A stretch of DNA of 64,000 bases from NCBI RefSeq assembly GCF_032121415.1, contig NZ_CP135079.1, positions 6,448,001 to 6,512,000 of the forward strand, read 5' to 3'. The notes below the pieces were generated by a model, which was not told where the DNA came from, searched no databases, and worked only from the letters and a program-made list of their open reading frames with translations. This DNA is from Streptomyces parvus (GTDB lineage Bacteria > Actinomycetota > Actinomycetes > Streptomycetales > Streptomycetaceae). The position numbers and the translations under genes are program-made. Of the stretch, positions 17,973 to 25,863 are shown in pieces (positions within the stretch are counted from its first letter, which is position 1; every line of letters starts with the position of its first letter).

Positions 17973-19295
17973 ATGAGCCGGATATGGGCGGGGATCGACG
18001 TCGGCAAGGGCCACCATCACGGCCTTGTCCTGGACGTGGAGGGCAAGACACTGCTGTCGCGGCGGGTCGCCAATGACGAACCCGAGCTGCTGACGCTGGT
18101 CGGGGATGTCCTGGACCTGGCCGACGGGCGTGAGGTCACCTGGGCGATCGACATGACCGGCGGGGAACCCGCGCTGTTGCTGGCCTTGCTGGTCAGCAAC
18201 GGCCAAGAGGTCCTCTACATGCCCGGCCGACTGGTGAACCGGGCGTCCGACGGCTACCGCGGCGAGGGCAAGACCGATGCCCGCGATGCCTACGTGATCG
18301 CCGACCAGGCCCGGATGCGCCGCGACCTGCGGCCCATCCGTCCCAGTGACGAGGCAGCCATCGAGCTGAAGCTGCTGACTGGGCGCCGGTCTGACCTGGT
18401 TGAGGACCGCACCCGCGTCGTGAACCGCCTGCGCGGCACTTTGCTGAGCATGTTCCCGGCCCTGGAGCGGGCCTTGGACGTGACCAATACCGGCCCGCTC
18501 CAGCTGCTGACGGGCTACCAGACCCCATCTGCGATCCGCAGGGCCGGCGCCGCCCGGCTGACGAAGTGGCTGGCCAACCGCAAGGTCCGCAGCGCCAGGG
18601 ACTTGGCCGAAGCGGCGGTCGAGGCCGCCGTGCGCCAGCACACCGCCGTGCCTGGGGAGAAGACCATCGCAAAGCTGGTCCATACCCTGGCTGAGGAGGT
18701 GATGGCCCTCAACGCGCATATTTCCGAGATGGACAAGCTCATCGAGGGCCGGTTTCGCGAGCACGAACTCGCCGACATCGTCCTGAGTGTCCCCGGCATC
18801 GGTGCGACTCTCGGTGCCGAGTTTCTCGCCGCCGTCGGCGGCGATCTGGACGAGTTCGACTCCCCGGACGCCCTGGCGGCCTTCGCCGGCGTCGCCCCAG
18901 CACCTCGCGACTCGGGCAAGGTCAGCGGCAACCTCCACCGGCCGGTCACCTACCACCGCAGACTCCAGCGCGTCTTTTGCACCTCCGCGCTCGTCAGTGT
19001 CCGCTACGACCCGAAGTGGGGCGAGGGCGGCCCGCGGGCTCTGCGATCGCAGGGACCTGCGTTGTTGCCGAGGCTGAGCGAGAAGCAGTTCGCCCAGCTG
19101 GAGGCGGAGCTGGCCAGGAGGCCGGCCGCGCACGGCTGGGAGGGCCAGCGATGGACGCTCGCGCGGATCAAGACGGTGATCGGCCGGCGCTTCCACCTGA
19201 CCGGAGCCTCCGAAGCAGGGACATCCCAGGGACTTTCACGTCTGTCCCAGGGAGTTTCCAGGGACTTTCCGCCGTGCAAGCAGGGAAGGCCCTGA
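17973..19295 (+). CDS. Chimeric transposase: IS110 body fused to an IS630-type N-terminal segment
   Basis: 440 residues, ATG 17973. Residues 1-345 are an IS110 (DEDD-type) transposase: D9 in GIDVGK, the WAIDMTGG segment, KTDARDAYVIADQ, and the transposase_20 domain with the serine region PAPRDSGKVSGN and LVSVRYDP. The expected C-terminal roughly 50 residues (the Tyr/Arg/Lys-rich helices and LALARRR block) are missing. Instead, WGEGGPRALRSQGPALLPRLSEKQF and HGWEGQRWTLARIKTVIGRRFH follow, which is the start of an IS630-type transposase (winged-helix DNA-binding part). The last 35 residues are unrelated. Both halves are incomplete, so activity is doubtful, although the IS110 catalytic residues seen are intact. 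Confidence 0.8.
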   Translation: MSRIWAGIDVGKGHHHGLVLDVEGKTLLSRRVANDEPELLTLVGDVLDLADGREVTWAIDMTGGEPALLLALLVSNGQEVLYMPGRLVNRASDGYRGEGKTDARDAYVIADQARMRRDLRPIRPSDEAAIELKLLTGRRSDLVEDRTRVVNRLRGTLLSMFPALERALDVTNTGPLQLLTGYQTPSAIRRAGAARLTKWLANRKVRSARDLAEAAVEAAVRQHTAVPGEKTIAKLVHTLAEEVMALNAHISEMDKLIEGRFREHELADIVLSVPGIGATLGAEFLAAVGGDLDEFDSPDALAAFAGVAPAPRDSGKVSGNLHRPVTYHRRLQRVFCTSALVSVRYDPKWGEGGPRALRSQGPALLPRLSEKQFAQLEAELARRPAAHGWEGQRWTLARIKTVIGRRFHLTGASEAGTSQGLSRLSQGVSRDFPPCKQGRP

Positions 19296-19331
19296 CAGCG
19301 CTGAAAGATACGAACGCGCTGGTCAGGGCCT
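19287..19331. terminator. Hairpin at the end of the transposase scar
   Basis: AGGCCCTGACAGCGC (19287-19301) pairs with GCGCTGGTCAGGGCCT (19316-19331) with a single bulge around a 14-base loop. It starts inside the last codons of the chimeric transposase. It could be a terminator or a remnant of an inverted repeat of the lost IS630-type element. Confidence 0.5.
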
Positions 19332-19337
19332 ATCTGC

Positions 19338-19400
19338 CTAACACTCGATGATGTTCACCGCGAGCCCGCCCCGCGCCGTCTCCTTGTACTTCACGTTCAT
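19338..19400 (-). pseudogene. Residual 3' end resembling an L-serine dehydratase gene (sdaA-like)
   Basis: Reading leftward, 20 codons from ATG 19400 to a TAG at 19338 give KYKETARGGLAVNIIEC at the end. To my knowledge this closely resembles the conserved C-terminus of iron-sulfur L-serine ammonia-lyases of actinobacteria. Nothing upstream in the same frame continues that family; the preceding codons read TWAKTPVP. It therefore looks like a leftover tail of a chromosomal gene that was cut by insertion or deletion, and marks a recombination join. Confidence 0.45.
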
Positions 19401-19573
19401 GGGCACGGGCGTCTTAGCCCAGGTGGTGGGTCCCCGGCCGCTTTGTCGCTTCTTTTCAGGATGAGGTGAACTTCCCTACGTGCAATGCGAATCCGGTGCG
19501 TAGTGCGCACGAAGAATGTCCGGCGCGGAGATCATCCGAGGGGCGTTCGCGAGCGCTGAGCACGGCGAGGGCG

Positions 19574-19825
19574 TTAGTGGATTTTCTGCTGCTCCAGCCA
19601 TTTGAAGACCTCGGCCCGCTTGTACAGCACCTTGGCGTTCCTGCCTCGGCCGAGTTTGTAGCCCTTCAAGCCCAGTTTTGACGCCTCCCTGTAGACCCAG
19701 CTCGTGGACATGCTGAGGATTGTGGCGACTTCGGCAGTGTCTATGAGGACAGGCTCGACAGGCTGGTGCCTGCGCGGTAGGCCGTTGTCGGTGCGGCTTC
19801 CATCGGAGTGCGGCTGCGGTCCCAT
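19574..19825 (-). CDS. Excisionase-like helix-turn-helix protein
   Basis: 83 residues from ATG 19825 with AAGGAG eleven bases upstream; longer frames to 19993 add unstructured sequence. After a disordered start, LIDTAEVATILSMSTSWVYREASKLGLKGYKLGRGR and the ending EVFKWLEQQKIH form the MerR/Xis-type winged helix used by excisionases of Streptomyces integrative elements to bend attachment-site DNA and direct the integrase to excision. Normally a tyrosine or serine integrase gene follows; here the next DNA is the sdaA-like remnant and the IS scar, so the integrase seems to have been lost or lies elsewhere. Confidence 0.7.
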   Translation of the reverse strand: MGPQPHSDGSRTDNGLPRRHQPVEPVLIDTAEVATILSMSTSWVYREASKLGLKGYKLGRGRNAKVLYKRAEVFKWLEQQKIH

Positions 19826-19869
19826 AGGTACAACGGCTCCTTGAGGCTGGTTCGAGGCTAATCCCCGTA

Positions 19870-20103
19870 TCAGGTCGCATTCGGTCCAGCCGGATCTCGA
19901 AGGTTCATGGCGCCCGCTCCGTGCTGCTCCGAAGAGTTGTCGGGCGGGCCGTCGCCATGGTCGTGAGGATCGGCAGCTTTGCTGGCCCGGCATTCGCTGC
20001 TAGGTTGCCGCGCCGCATCGAGCTCCCGAGTGCTCGCAAGTCCCTGCCAGGGGGGCGCGAAGGCGTGCAACCGCTCTCGGCTGGTCGGGGTGACGGTGAT
20101 CAC
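19870..20103 (-). CDS. Doubtful small ORF upstream of the excisionase gene
   Basis: 77 codons from GTG 20103. The first third has a GC-rich third position typical of real Streptomyces genes (ITVTPTSRERLHAFAPPWQGL), but no ribosome binding site is visible and the second half is low in structure. It would be the gene immediately before the excisionase. No family recognised; it may be spurious. Confidence 0.25.
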   Translation of the reverse strand: MITVTPTSRERLHAFAPPWQGLASTRELDAARQPSSECRASKAADPHDHGDGPPDNSSEQHGAGAMNLRDPAGPNAT

Positions 20104-20297
20104 GGATACACGCGGGGGAGAGCCGCGTAGGTTTGCGGAGTCGTCGCGGTGGAGCTCGCGAGGGTGAGTGGTGTCTCCCCAAATCCAACCTGACGAAGCG
20201 TCAAAAAAGTCAGCAAGTGGTCAGCATGAGTCCTGAAAAACCTGGGGAACGCCGCCCGAACATGCGACTCGTTGTAGAGTGAGGAAACAGCCCTTGA

Positions 20298-20430
20298 CCT
20301 GCAAATACGCAGGCAGGGAGCCTATGACCAGGAGTACCTCGATGATACGTACAATATTCAATTCCAAAACCTAGCCCGTGGGTGTCTCCGCAGGTGATGG
20401 GGCTACCCGGCTGTTGAGCCGGTGATCACC
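20298..20430 (+). ncRNA. Candidate structured RNA or hairpin cluster at the island boundary
   Basis: Stem 1 is CCTGC/GCAGG at 20298-20313 with loop AAATAC. A nested element at 20393-20430 has an outer stem GGTGAT/ATCACC enclosing an inner stem CCGGCT-GTTG-AGCCGG (20407-20422). Between them is an AT-rich single-stranded stretch (20330-20370) unlike the rest of the window. It might be a small RNA or the remains of a mobile element end. No known RNA family was recognised. Confidence 0.3.
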
Positions 20431-20697
20431 AGGACAGGGGCATTGGCGTAGGGACGTGGTCCGATGGCGCCGTGAAGTCCTGGCAGGCACTTCTGCAAGC
20501 GCGGTTGCCGCGCACCTTGCGGATGCGGAGCGCACCCAGGGCATCAGTCAGCCAGAGGGCTCCGTCCCCGACGCTCCCGGTCTGCCGATCCTCGCTGCGA
20601 GGGCACAGGGGATCGGAATCCGACGGCTTGGAAGGTGTGGTGAGTCGCTCTTCCTCTGTCAGGGATCTCCCCAGCAGTAGCGGAAGCTACAAAGGTT

Positions 20698-20712
20698 GTT
20701 AACGTCGTCAAC
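20698..20712. promoter_or_regulatory. Palindromic operator before the HTH-methylase gene
   Basis: GTTAACGTCGTCAAC is a 7-1-7 palindrome with one mismatch (GTTAACG against GTTGACG). A near-identical site lies at 32400 (14 of 15 bases) and a related one at 55674 (12 of 15). It overlaps a possible -35 (TTAACG, 20699-20704) with CATTGAT 17 bases on. The gene start is 48 bases downstream. Likely bound by a dimeric regulator; which one is unknown. Confidence 0.6.
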
Positions 20713-20759
20713 GAATGCCCGCATTGATAGCGGGGGCCGCCCTGTGTACGGTTGCTCGT

Positions 20760-22412
20760 ATGACGGACACCCCCGCCCGACAGGCCAACCCGCTGGTCAC
20801 CGGGTCCGAGATCGCCAGGCTGGCGGGCGTCACCCGCGCTGCCGTCTCGAATTGGCGGCGACGTTACGACGACTTCCCCACGCCGTCCGGCGGTGGTGTC
20901 AACAGTCCGCTGTTCGACCTGGCCGAGGTGCAGGCCTGGCTGGACAGGCAGCGCAAGGGGCAGGAAGTCTCCGCGGATGTGCAGCTGTGGCAGGTGCTGC
21001 GTGGAGCATACGGCGACGACATGCTCGGCGGGCTCGTGGATGTCGCCCGTCTCCTCAGCGAGGGAGTGGCCCCTGAAAAGCTTCCGGCGGATGTCGTACG
21101 CCTTGCGCGGGAGCTGGCCGAGAGCGGTGGCGCGGCAGAGGCGGTGAGCGTCCTCGCGGAGCGCTTCACCGAATCCGTACGCCGGGCAGGGTCGGACCAG
21201 GTCACCGCACCGCGCGTCATCCGTGCCGTACGCCACTTCGCCGGTGAGGTGGCACCCGACGCGACCCTCTTCGACCCGGCCTGCGGCATCGGCTCCCTTC
21301 TGCTCGCCATCGGCCCCGAGCAAGGCGTCAGGCGCTGCGGGCAGGAGTCCGACGCTCGCAGGGCCGTGTTCGCGCAGCTGAGGGCCGACCTCACCGGGCA
21401 TACCGATGTCGGCATCGTCACGGGGGACTCCCTGCGTAACGACCGGTGGGTGGACCTCAAGGCCGACCTGGTCGTCTGTGATCCCCCGGTCGGTGAACCC
21501 GACTGGGGGCGCGAGGACCTGTTGCTCGACCCGCGCTGGGAGTTCGGCACACCGTCTCGTGCCGAAGGCGAACTCGCCTGGCTGCAGCACGCCTATGCGC
21601 ATACCGCGCCCGGTGGTCGCGTGCTCATGGTCCTGCCCGCGTCGGTCGCCTACCGCAAGGCAGGCCGCCGTATCCGCGCCGAGCTCGTACGACGGGGCAT
21701 TCTCACCCAGGTCACCGCCCTTCCGTCCGGCACGGCGGCCTCACACGCGCTTCCGGTCCACCTCTGGCAGTTGCGTCGCCCCCGGACCCTGGGAGATGCC
21801 GCCACCCGTGTCCGCATAGTCGATCTGACGGCGGGTGATCCGGACGGCTCACTGGAACCGACTGCCGAGCAGATGGCTGAAGTTCCCCTCGTCGATCTGC
21901 TGGACGATGCCGTGGACCTCACGCCCGGCCGCCATGTCGAGGATTCCCACCGCGACTACGCGGTGGAATACCAGACCTTGCGACGGGAGCTGACCGAGCA
22001 GGTGAGGCTGCTGGCGGAGTTGCTGCCGACGTTGGTCGCGGGCGACGGCCCGGGCCTTCCGGACGGACCTACCGTCAGCGTGGCTGACCTCGCGCGCGCG
22101 GGGCTCGTCGAGTACGGCGATCCGGAACCGGTCTCGATCAGCGACCAACTCGACACCGACTACCTTCAGGGCTTTCTGCGCAGCGCGGCCAACACCCGGC
22201 GCTCCACGAGCAGCAGTGGCACCTTCCGCCTCGACGGCAAGGGTGCCCGCATCCCGCAGATGGACATCAGCGAGCAACGGCGGTACGGGGCGGCCTTCCG
22301 CGCGCTTCAGGAATTCGAGGAGCGAGCGCGCAGGGTGGTGGAGCTGAGCCGGGACGCGGCGACCCTGGCAAGGGACGGGCTCGGCAACGGCGCGCTCGCC
22401 CCGGACAGCTGA
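20760..22412 (+). CDS. N6-adenine DNA methylase with N-terminal helix-turn-helix
   Basis: The start is ATG 20760 (MTDTPARQANPLVTGSE); 550 residues. Residues 12-65 form a helix-turn-helix (EIARLAGVTRAAVSNWRRR) followed by a pairing helix (LAEVQAWLDRQ). The HsdM-like methylase spans about 140-380: SAM motif I DPACGIGSLLLAIG, catalytic region VVCDPPVGEPDWG, and GRVLMVLPASVAYRKAGRRIR. The usual NPPF/NPPY motif IV reads DPPV here. The C-terminal 170 residues are helical (QTLRRELTEQVRLLAELLPTL) and may contact a specificity partner, but no HsdS or HsdR is adjacent. It converges on the helicase-McrBC operon and has the same operator, so it may provide self-marking for that nuclease system, or regulate through its HTH (both inference). 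Confidence 0.75.
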   Translation: MTDTPARQANPLVTGSEIARLAGVTRAAVSNWRRRYDDFPTPSGGGVNSPLFDLAEVQAWLDRQRKGQEVSADVQLWQVLRGAYGDDMLGGLVDVARLLSEGVAPEKLPADVVRLARELAESGGAAEAVSVLAERFTESVRRAGSDQVTAPRVIRAVRHFAGEVAPDATLFDPACGIGSLLLAIGPEQGVRRCGQESDARRAVFAQLRADLTGHTDVGIVTGDSLRNDRWVDLKADLVVCDPPVGEPDWGREDLLLDPRWEFGTPSRAEGELAWLQHAYAHTAPGGRVLMVLPASVAYRKAGRRIRAELVRRGILTQVTALPSGTAASHALPVHLWQLRRPRTLGDAATRVRIVDLTAGDPDGSLEPTAEQMAEVPLVDLLDDAVDLTPGRHVEDSHRDYAVEYQTLRRELTEQVRLLAELLPTLVAGDGPGLPDGPTVSVADLARAGLVEYGDPEPVSISDQLDTDYLQGFLRSAANTRRSTSSSGTFRLDGKGARIPQMDISEQRRYGAAFRALQEFEERARRVVELSRDAATLARDGLGNGALAPDS

Positions 22413-22451
22413 CGCTGAGTGCCTCGCCGCTTGTCCATCACGCCAAGGTGG

Positions 22452-24578
22452 TCACGGCACGAACGGACTGGCCGAGCCGCTCCACGTGACCGCCAGCGCC
22501 TCCCGCGCCCGCGTGCACGCCACGAACAGCAGGCACCGCTCCCGCAGCAGGTCCGAGTCGTGCTGCAGCGGGTCCACAGGGGCCGGAGTCACCTCGCGAG
22601 CGAATGGCACCGCGCTCGCCGTCACGCCTAGCACGGTGACGCAGCGGAACTCCAGACCCTTCATGGCATGCATGGTGGCGAGCCGCACCCCTTCCGCGCC
22701 GGACCCCGGGTTGTCCCTGACCCGGACCACCGGGATCCCGGCCGCCGTCAGCTTGTCGTATGCCTTGTCGAGCAGCACGTTGAAGCGGGCGCAGACTCCG
22801 ATTTCCGACGGCGAGATGCCTTGGCCGAGCCAGCCCTCGACGCGCTCGATGAGCGCGTCGACCTCCGCCTGCTCCGTGCCGTACCCCCCCACGTGTGGCC
22901 TGAGGCCGTGCAGCAGGGAGCGGTAACCGGCCAGGCTGTCGCTGCCCTCACCGCCCAGATCGTCGACCGACACCGGGCTGAGGATGTCGGTCGACCAGCC
23001 GAGGATCTCCTCCGTGGAGCGGTAGTTGATGCGCAGACGATGGGTGCGGCCGGCCACCGGGACGCCCAGGGAGCCCAGCGACACCTTCGAGTCGTAGATG
23101 CGCTGGTGCGGGTCGCCCGTGATGAACAGGTCGTCGCTGCCGGATGCCACCGCGCCGCGCAGTACACGCCACTGCGCGGGATGCAGATCCTGCGCCTCGT
23201 CGACCACCACGTGGTCGTGCGTGGGCGTCGAACCGGCCAGGGAATCGGCCGCACGCGCGCACACCCGCAGATGCGTGGTGGCCTTCCGGTCACGCAGCAT
23301 GGACTCGAACAGCTCGACCGCGGACCACAGTTGGTCGCGTCGCGCCGACGGCAGCGCGCTGCCGCGCCCGCGCCGCAGGGCGCTGCGGTAGGCGTCAGGT
23401 GTGCGCAGATCCTGCGCGAGGACGACGTGCCGGTACTCCTGGGCCAGGAACTGCTCGGTCCACGGCAGCGCCAGTTGCTTCACGACACGCTGCCACAGCT
23501 GCCGTTCCTCCCGATCGTTGATGGGAGAGGGGGCCTTGCCGTCGAGGCGGGTCACGACTCCGTGCGCGTAGGCGTTGACCGTGGTCACATCGACGCGGCT
23601 GAGCAGGGCGTCGTCGCCGTCCAGGAGCAGGGACAGGTTCTCGCGCAGTGAGCCGGCCAGGGCGTTCGTGTACGTGGTCAGCAGGACCCGGGTATCGCGC
23701 GAGCGCGTGAGGAGGTGCTTGACGCGATGCAGGGCCGCGACCGTCTTGCCCGTGCCGGGGCCGCCGGTGATCTGAACCGGGCCGCCGTACGACACCCGGT
23801 AGGCGACGCGGCGCTGTGAGGGGTGCAGGAACACCCGCCAGGCCGTGAACGGCTTCTCCAGGATGTCCGCGAGCTCTTCGGGGCCGGTGACGAGGGTGAT
23901 GCGGTTGGCGGTGTTGGCGATGGCCACGGCGAGGCTCTCGTCGGGGTCCGGGCCCGCGCCGACCGGACGGCGGACGGCGACCACGTCCCGGTACACGTCG
24001 TCAGGGCTGAACCCCTCGGCGAGGAACTGGAGCACCTCGCACTGGTCCTCCGGCAACAGGGTCTCGAACGCCTTGAGCTGCGCCTTGTCGACGATCGTCC
24101 GCACCGCACGCAGCACCTGGTCGTCGATGCCCAGTTCGCGGAGCACGGTGTCCGAGTAAGTCGCGAAGAGAAGGGAGTCGGCGCCGGTCGCCGCCTTCTC
24201 CAGGGCCGGGGTCAGCTGCTCGATGGCGACCACGTTTCGGACTTCGAGCGCGCGCGTCGCTGAGTTCGTCGTGTACAGCCGCTTGGCGGCCCAGGCGTAC
24301 GCGTCGTCGTGCCGTACGACGTTGACGAGGAGGAACACGTCGCTGCCGTCATCCGGAGCGAGAACGACACCGCGCCAGAAGTCGTTGATGCGGATGGTCC
24401 GCATGCGTGCGTCCCGCGCGTTCTGCACGAACTCGAGGTGGAGCCCTTTGTCCGCGTGCAGTTCGGCCACGGTCAGCAGCTGGAACTTCTGCATCGCCTT
24501 GCGTACGCCGGCCTTGACGGGCCTCTCCAGGACGTCGTAGCTCTCCCAGAAGCTGTTGGCGAACGCGAGCTGCGGCAC
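22452..24578 (-). CDS. UvrD/Rep-type superfamily 1 helicase of the McrBC operon
   Basis: The start is GTG 24578 with GGGGAG nine bases upstream; 708 residues. After an N-terminal domain of about 250 residues of uncertain type (FVQNARDARMRTIRI and DIYRD-like blocks; in place of a nuclease motif, only scattered acidic residues), the SF1 motifs appear: Walker A TGGPGTGKTVAALHRVKHLL near 268, DEAQDLHPAQWR near 458, GDPHQRIYDSK, YRSTEEILGWS, MHAMKGLEFRCVTVLG and LFVACTRAREAL. It is the last gene of a six-gene leftward operon, 41 bases after mcrC. Inference: it unwinds or processes DNA ends made by McrBC. Confidence 0.8.
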   Translation of the reverse strand: MPQLAFANSFWESYDVLERPVKAGVRKAMQKFQLLTVAELHADKGLHLEFVQNARDARMRTIRINDFWRGVVLAPDDGSDVFLLVNVVRHDDAYAWAAKRLYTTNSATRALEVRNVVAIEQLTPALEKAATGADSLLFATYSDTVLRELGIDDQVLRAVRTIVDKAQLKAFETLLPEDQCEVLQFLAEGFSPDDVYRDVVAVRRPVGAGPDPDESLAVAIANTANRITLVTGPEELADILEKPFTAWRVFLHPSQRRVAYRVSYGGPVQITGGPGTGKTVAALHRVKHLLTRSRDTRVLLTTYTNALAGSLRENLSLLLDGDDALLSRVDVTTVNAYAHGVVTRLDGKAPSPINDREERQLWQRVVKQLALPWTEQFLAQEYRHVVLAQDLRTPDAYRSALRRGRGSALPSARRDQLWSAVELFESMLRDRKATTHLRVCARAADSLAGSTPTHDHVVVDEAQDLHPAQWRVLRGAVASGSDDLFITGDPHQRIYDSKVSLGSLGVPVAGRTHRLRINYRSTEEILGWSTDILSPVSVDDLGGEGSDSLAGYRSLLHGLRPHVGGYGTEQAEVDALIERVEGWLGQGISPSEIGVCARFNVLLDKAYDKLTAAGIPVVRVRDNPGSGAEGVRLATMHAMKGLEFRCVTVLGVTASAVPFAREVTPAPVDPLQHDSDLLRERCLLFVACTRAREALAVTWSGSASPFVP

Positions 24579-24618
24579 GAGGTGAACTCCCCACCCTGGA
24601 CGGACACTCCGCAGTCGA

Positions 24619-25863
24619 TCATACGCGTGGGGTGTTCGCCAACCGCTGGGCCACCTCGTCGATGTCCGTGAGCAGTCCGGAGGGTTCCTGGTCCAGGTCG
24701 AGGGCGTGCTGATGGATGACGATGCCCGCGTGACGCACTTGGTGGGCGGCGTGCGGGGCATTGCCCTTCGCGTACACCAGGTGGCCTTCGCGCAGGCCGA
24801 GGGCCGTGCAGTAAGCCAGCATCTGGTACAGGTCGGCGTCGGGATAGCCGCCCGGTCGCCCGGACTTGTACTTGGCGTCCGCCACCGCGCACGGGGTGCC
24901 GTCCGGTCCGTACAGCACGAGGTCGGGCTTCATCCGGATCGCGGCGGCCTCGTCGAGGTGGTGGGAGTCCTGGAGTCGGACGGTGTGGCCGTCCGAACCC
25001 CGGCCCCGGCCGTGGAAGGTCTCCCGTAGGGCGGTTGTCACGAAGTCCTCGAAGAGCTTGTTCATGTCGAAGAGGAAGCCGTCGATGCGCAGATCGCCGG
25101 GGCCGTGCTCGGCGGATGCGCCGTCCAGGACGACGCGCGAGAGACGCAGGGCCCGGTGGTAGCGGGAGTTGAGGCGGGTGGGACGCCATTCGGGGATCGG
25201 CTGTCCGCGCGCGATCGCCGTGACGTCTCTCAGGCGGGCGCGCTGGTGCAGCAGCCTGCGGCGTACGTCGCGCGGTGTGCCGGGCAGGCGCAGGAGACGT
25301 TCGACGGCCGCACGGAGGATGCGGTTCTCCGCTATGTCGGTGGTGAACTCGTCGTACGCCACCTCGATCGGCAGCATCGCCCCGAACCGCCGCCGTATCT
25401 GTTCGGCCTCCCTGACCCGGCCGCGGACGACGAGCGCGGATTCCTCAGCCGCCCGGTAGCCCTGCGACAAGCCCTGTCGCAGGGCCCGGTCCACCTGCCG
25501 TTCCACAGCGTGGGCGAGCGCGGGCAGCAGTTCGCGGTGCTCGGCGACCTCGACCTCGCCGTCCCGCCAACTCCTGCTCGGATCGAGGCTGTAGCCGAGC
25601 AGGAAGAAGAGCCGGACGATGGGCACCTTGGGTGTGACGCGTACGGTGACCGGTTCGCCGCCGCCCGCCGCCGTGACGGCCACGGCCCCGACCTTGCTGC
25701 CGGCCTTCAGCGACCAAAGCCCGGGCGTGTACGGGTCGGGGGTCGCGTCCACGATGCGGGAAGCGGCGAGGGCACGGCCGACGGCGTCCGGCAGGACGAG
25801 ACGGGTCGCCGGCGCGTGCTCGACCAGTTCGACGGAGTACGGGGCGTCGACCGCTGACGTCAC
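24619..25863 (-). CDS. mcrC: McrC-type nuclease subunit, first copy
   Basis: The start is GTG 25863, overlapping the McrB stop as GTGA; 414 residues. An N-terminal alpha/beta domain contains VTVRVTPKVPIVRLFFLLGYSLD. The middle helical region includes DEFTTDIAENRILRAAVERLL, LNSRYHRALRLSRVVLDG and DMNKLFEDFVTTALRE, all typical McrC blocks. The C-terminal PD-(D/E)XK nuclease has the acidic residue in MKPDLVLY (about 311) and D-A-K in VADAKYKSG (about 327). Known role: McrC binds the McrB hexamer, stimulates its GTPase and cuts DNA between modified sites. Confidence 0.88.
   Translation of the reverse strand: MTSAVDAPYSVELVEHAPATRLVLPDAVGRALAASRIVDATPDPYTPGLWSLKAGSKVGAVAVTAAGGGEPVTVRVTPKVPIVRLFFLLGYSLDPSRSWRDGEVEVAEHRELLPALAHAVERQVDRALRQGLSQGYRAAEESALVVRGRVREAEQIRRRFGAMLPIEVAYDEFTTDIAENRILRAAVERLLRLPGTPRDVRRRLLHQRARLRDVTAIARGQPIPEWRPTRLNSRYHRALRLSRVVLDGASAEHGPGDLRIDGFLFDMNKLFEDFVTTALRETFHGRGRGSDGHTVRLQDSHHLDEAAAIRMKPDLVLYGPDGTPCAVADAKYKSGRPGGYPDADLYQMLAYCTALGLREGHLVYAKGNAPHAAHQVRHAGIVIHQHALDLDQEPSGLLTDIDEVAQRLANTPRV

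Larger units (their letters stand above)
17736..19335 (+). mobile_element. IS110-family element, damaged, with an IS630-type segment attached
   Basis: The approximate extent covers the non-coding left part, the transposase and the 3' hairpin. IS110 elements have no terminal inverted repeats, so the boundaries cannot be fixed by eye. The normal IS110 transposase C-terminus is replaced at about 19015 by coding sequence of an IS630-type transposase N-terminal region, and the DNA just after it holds short direct repeats of the form CAGGGACTTTC (19215-19275). This is a composite scar of at least two insertion events. Confidence 0.65.
19826..20759. other. Long intergenic junction between the ICE and the defence island
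   Basis: This region of 934 bases contains one doubtful small ORF (19870-20103), an AT-richer stretch (about 20190-20370) with a structured segment described separately, and the operator/promoter before the HTH-methylase. No tRNA gene or obvious attachment-site repeat was recognised. Bases 20431-20690 show nothing recognisable. Confidence 0.5.

Noticed and set aside
17736..19196. Long minus-strand frame (486 residues) over the transposase
   Set aside because: Antisense of a clear IS110 gene; GC-rich third positions open this frame by chance and no family is seen.
19845..19880. GGTTCGA-like string resembling a tRNA T-loop
   Set aside because: No flanking stems of an acceptor or anticodon arm; it is upstream of the excisionase start.
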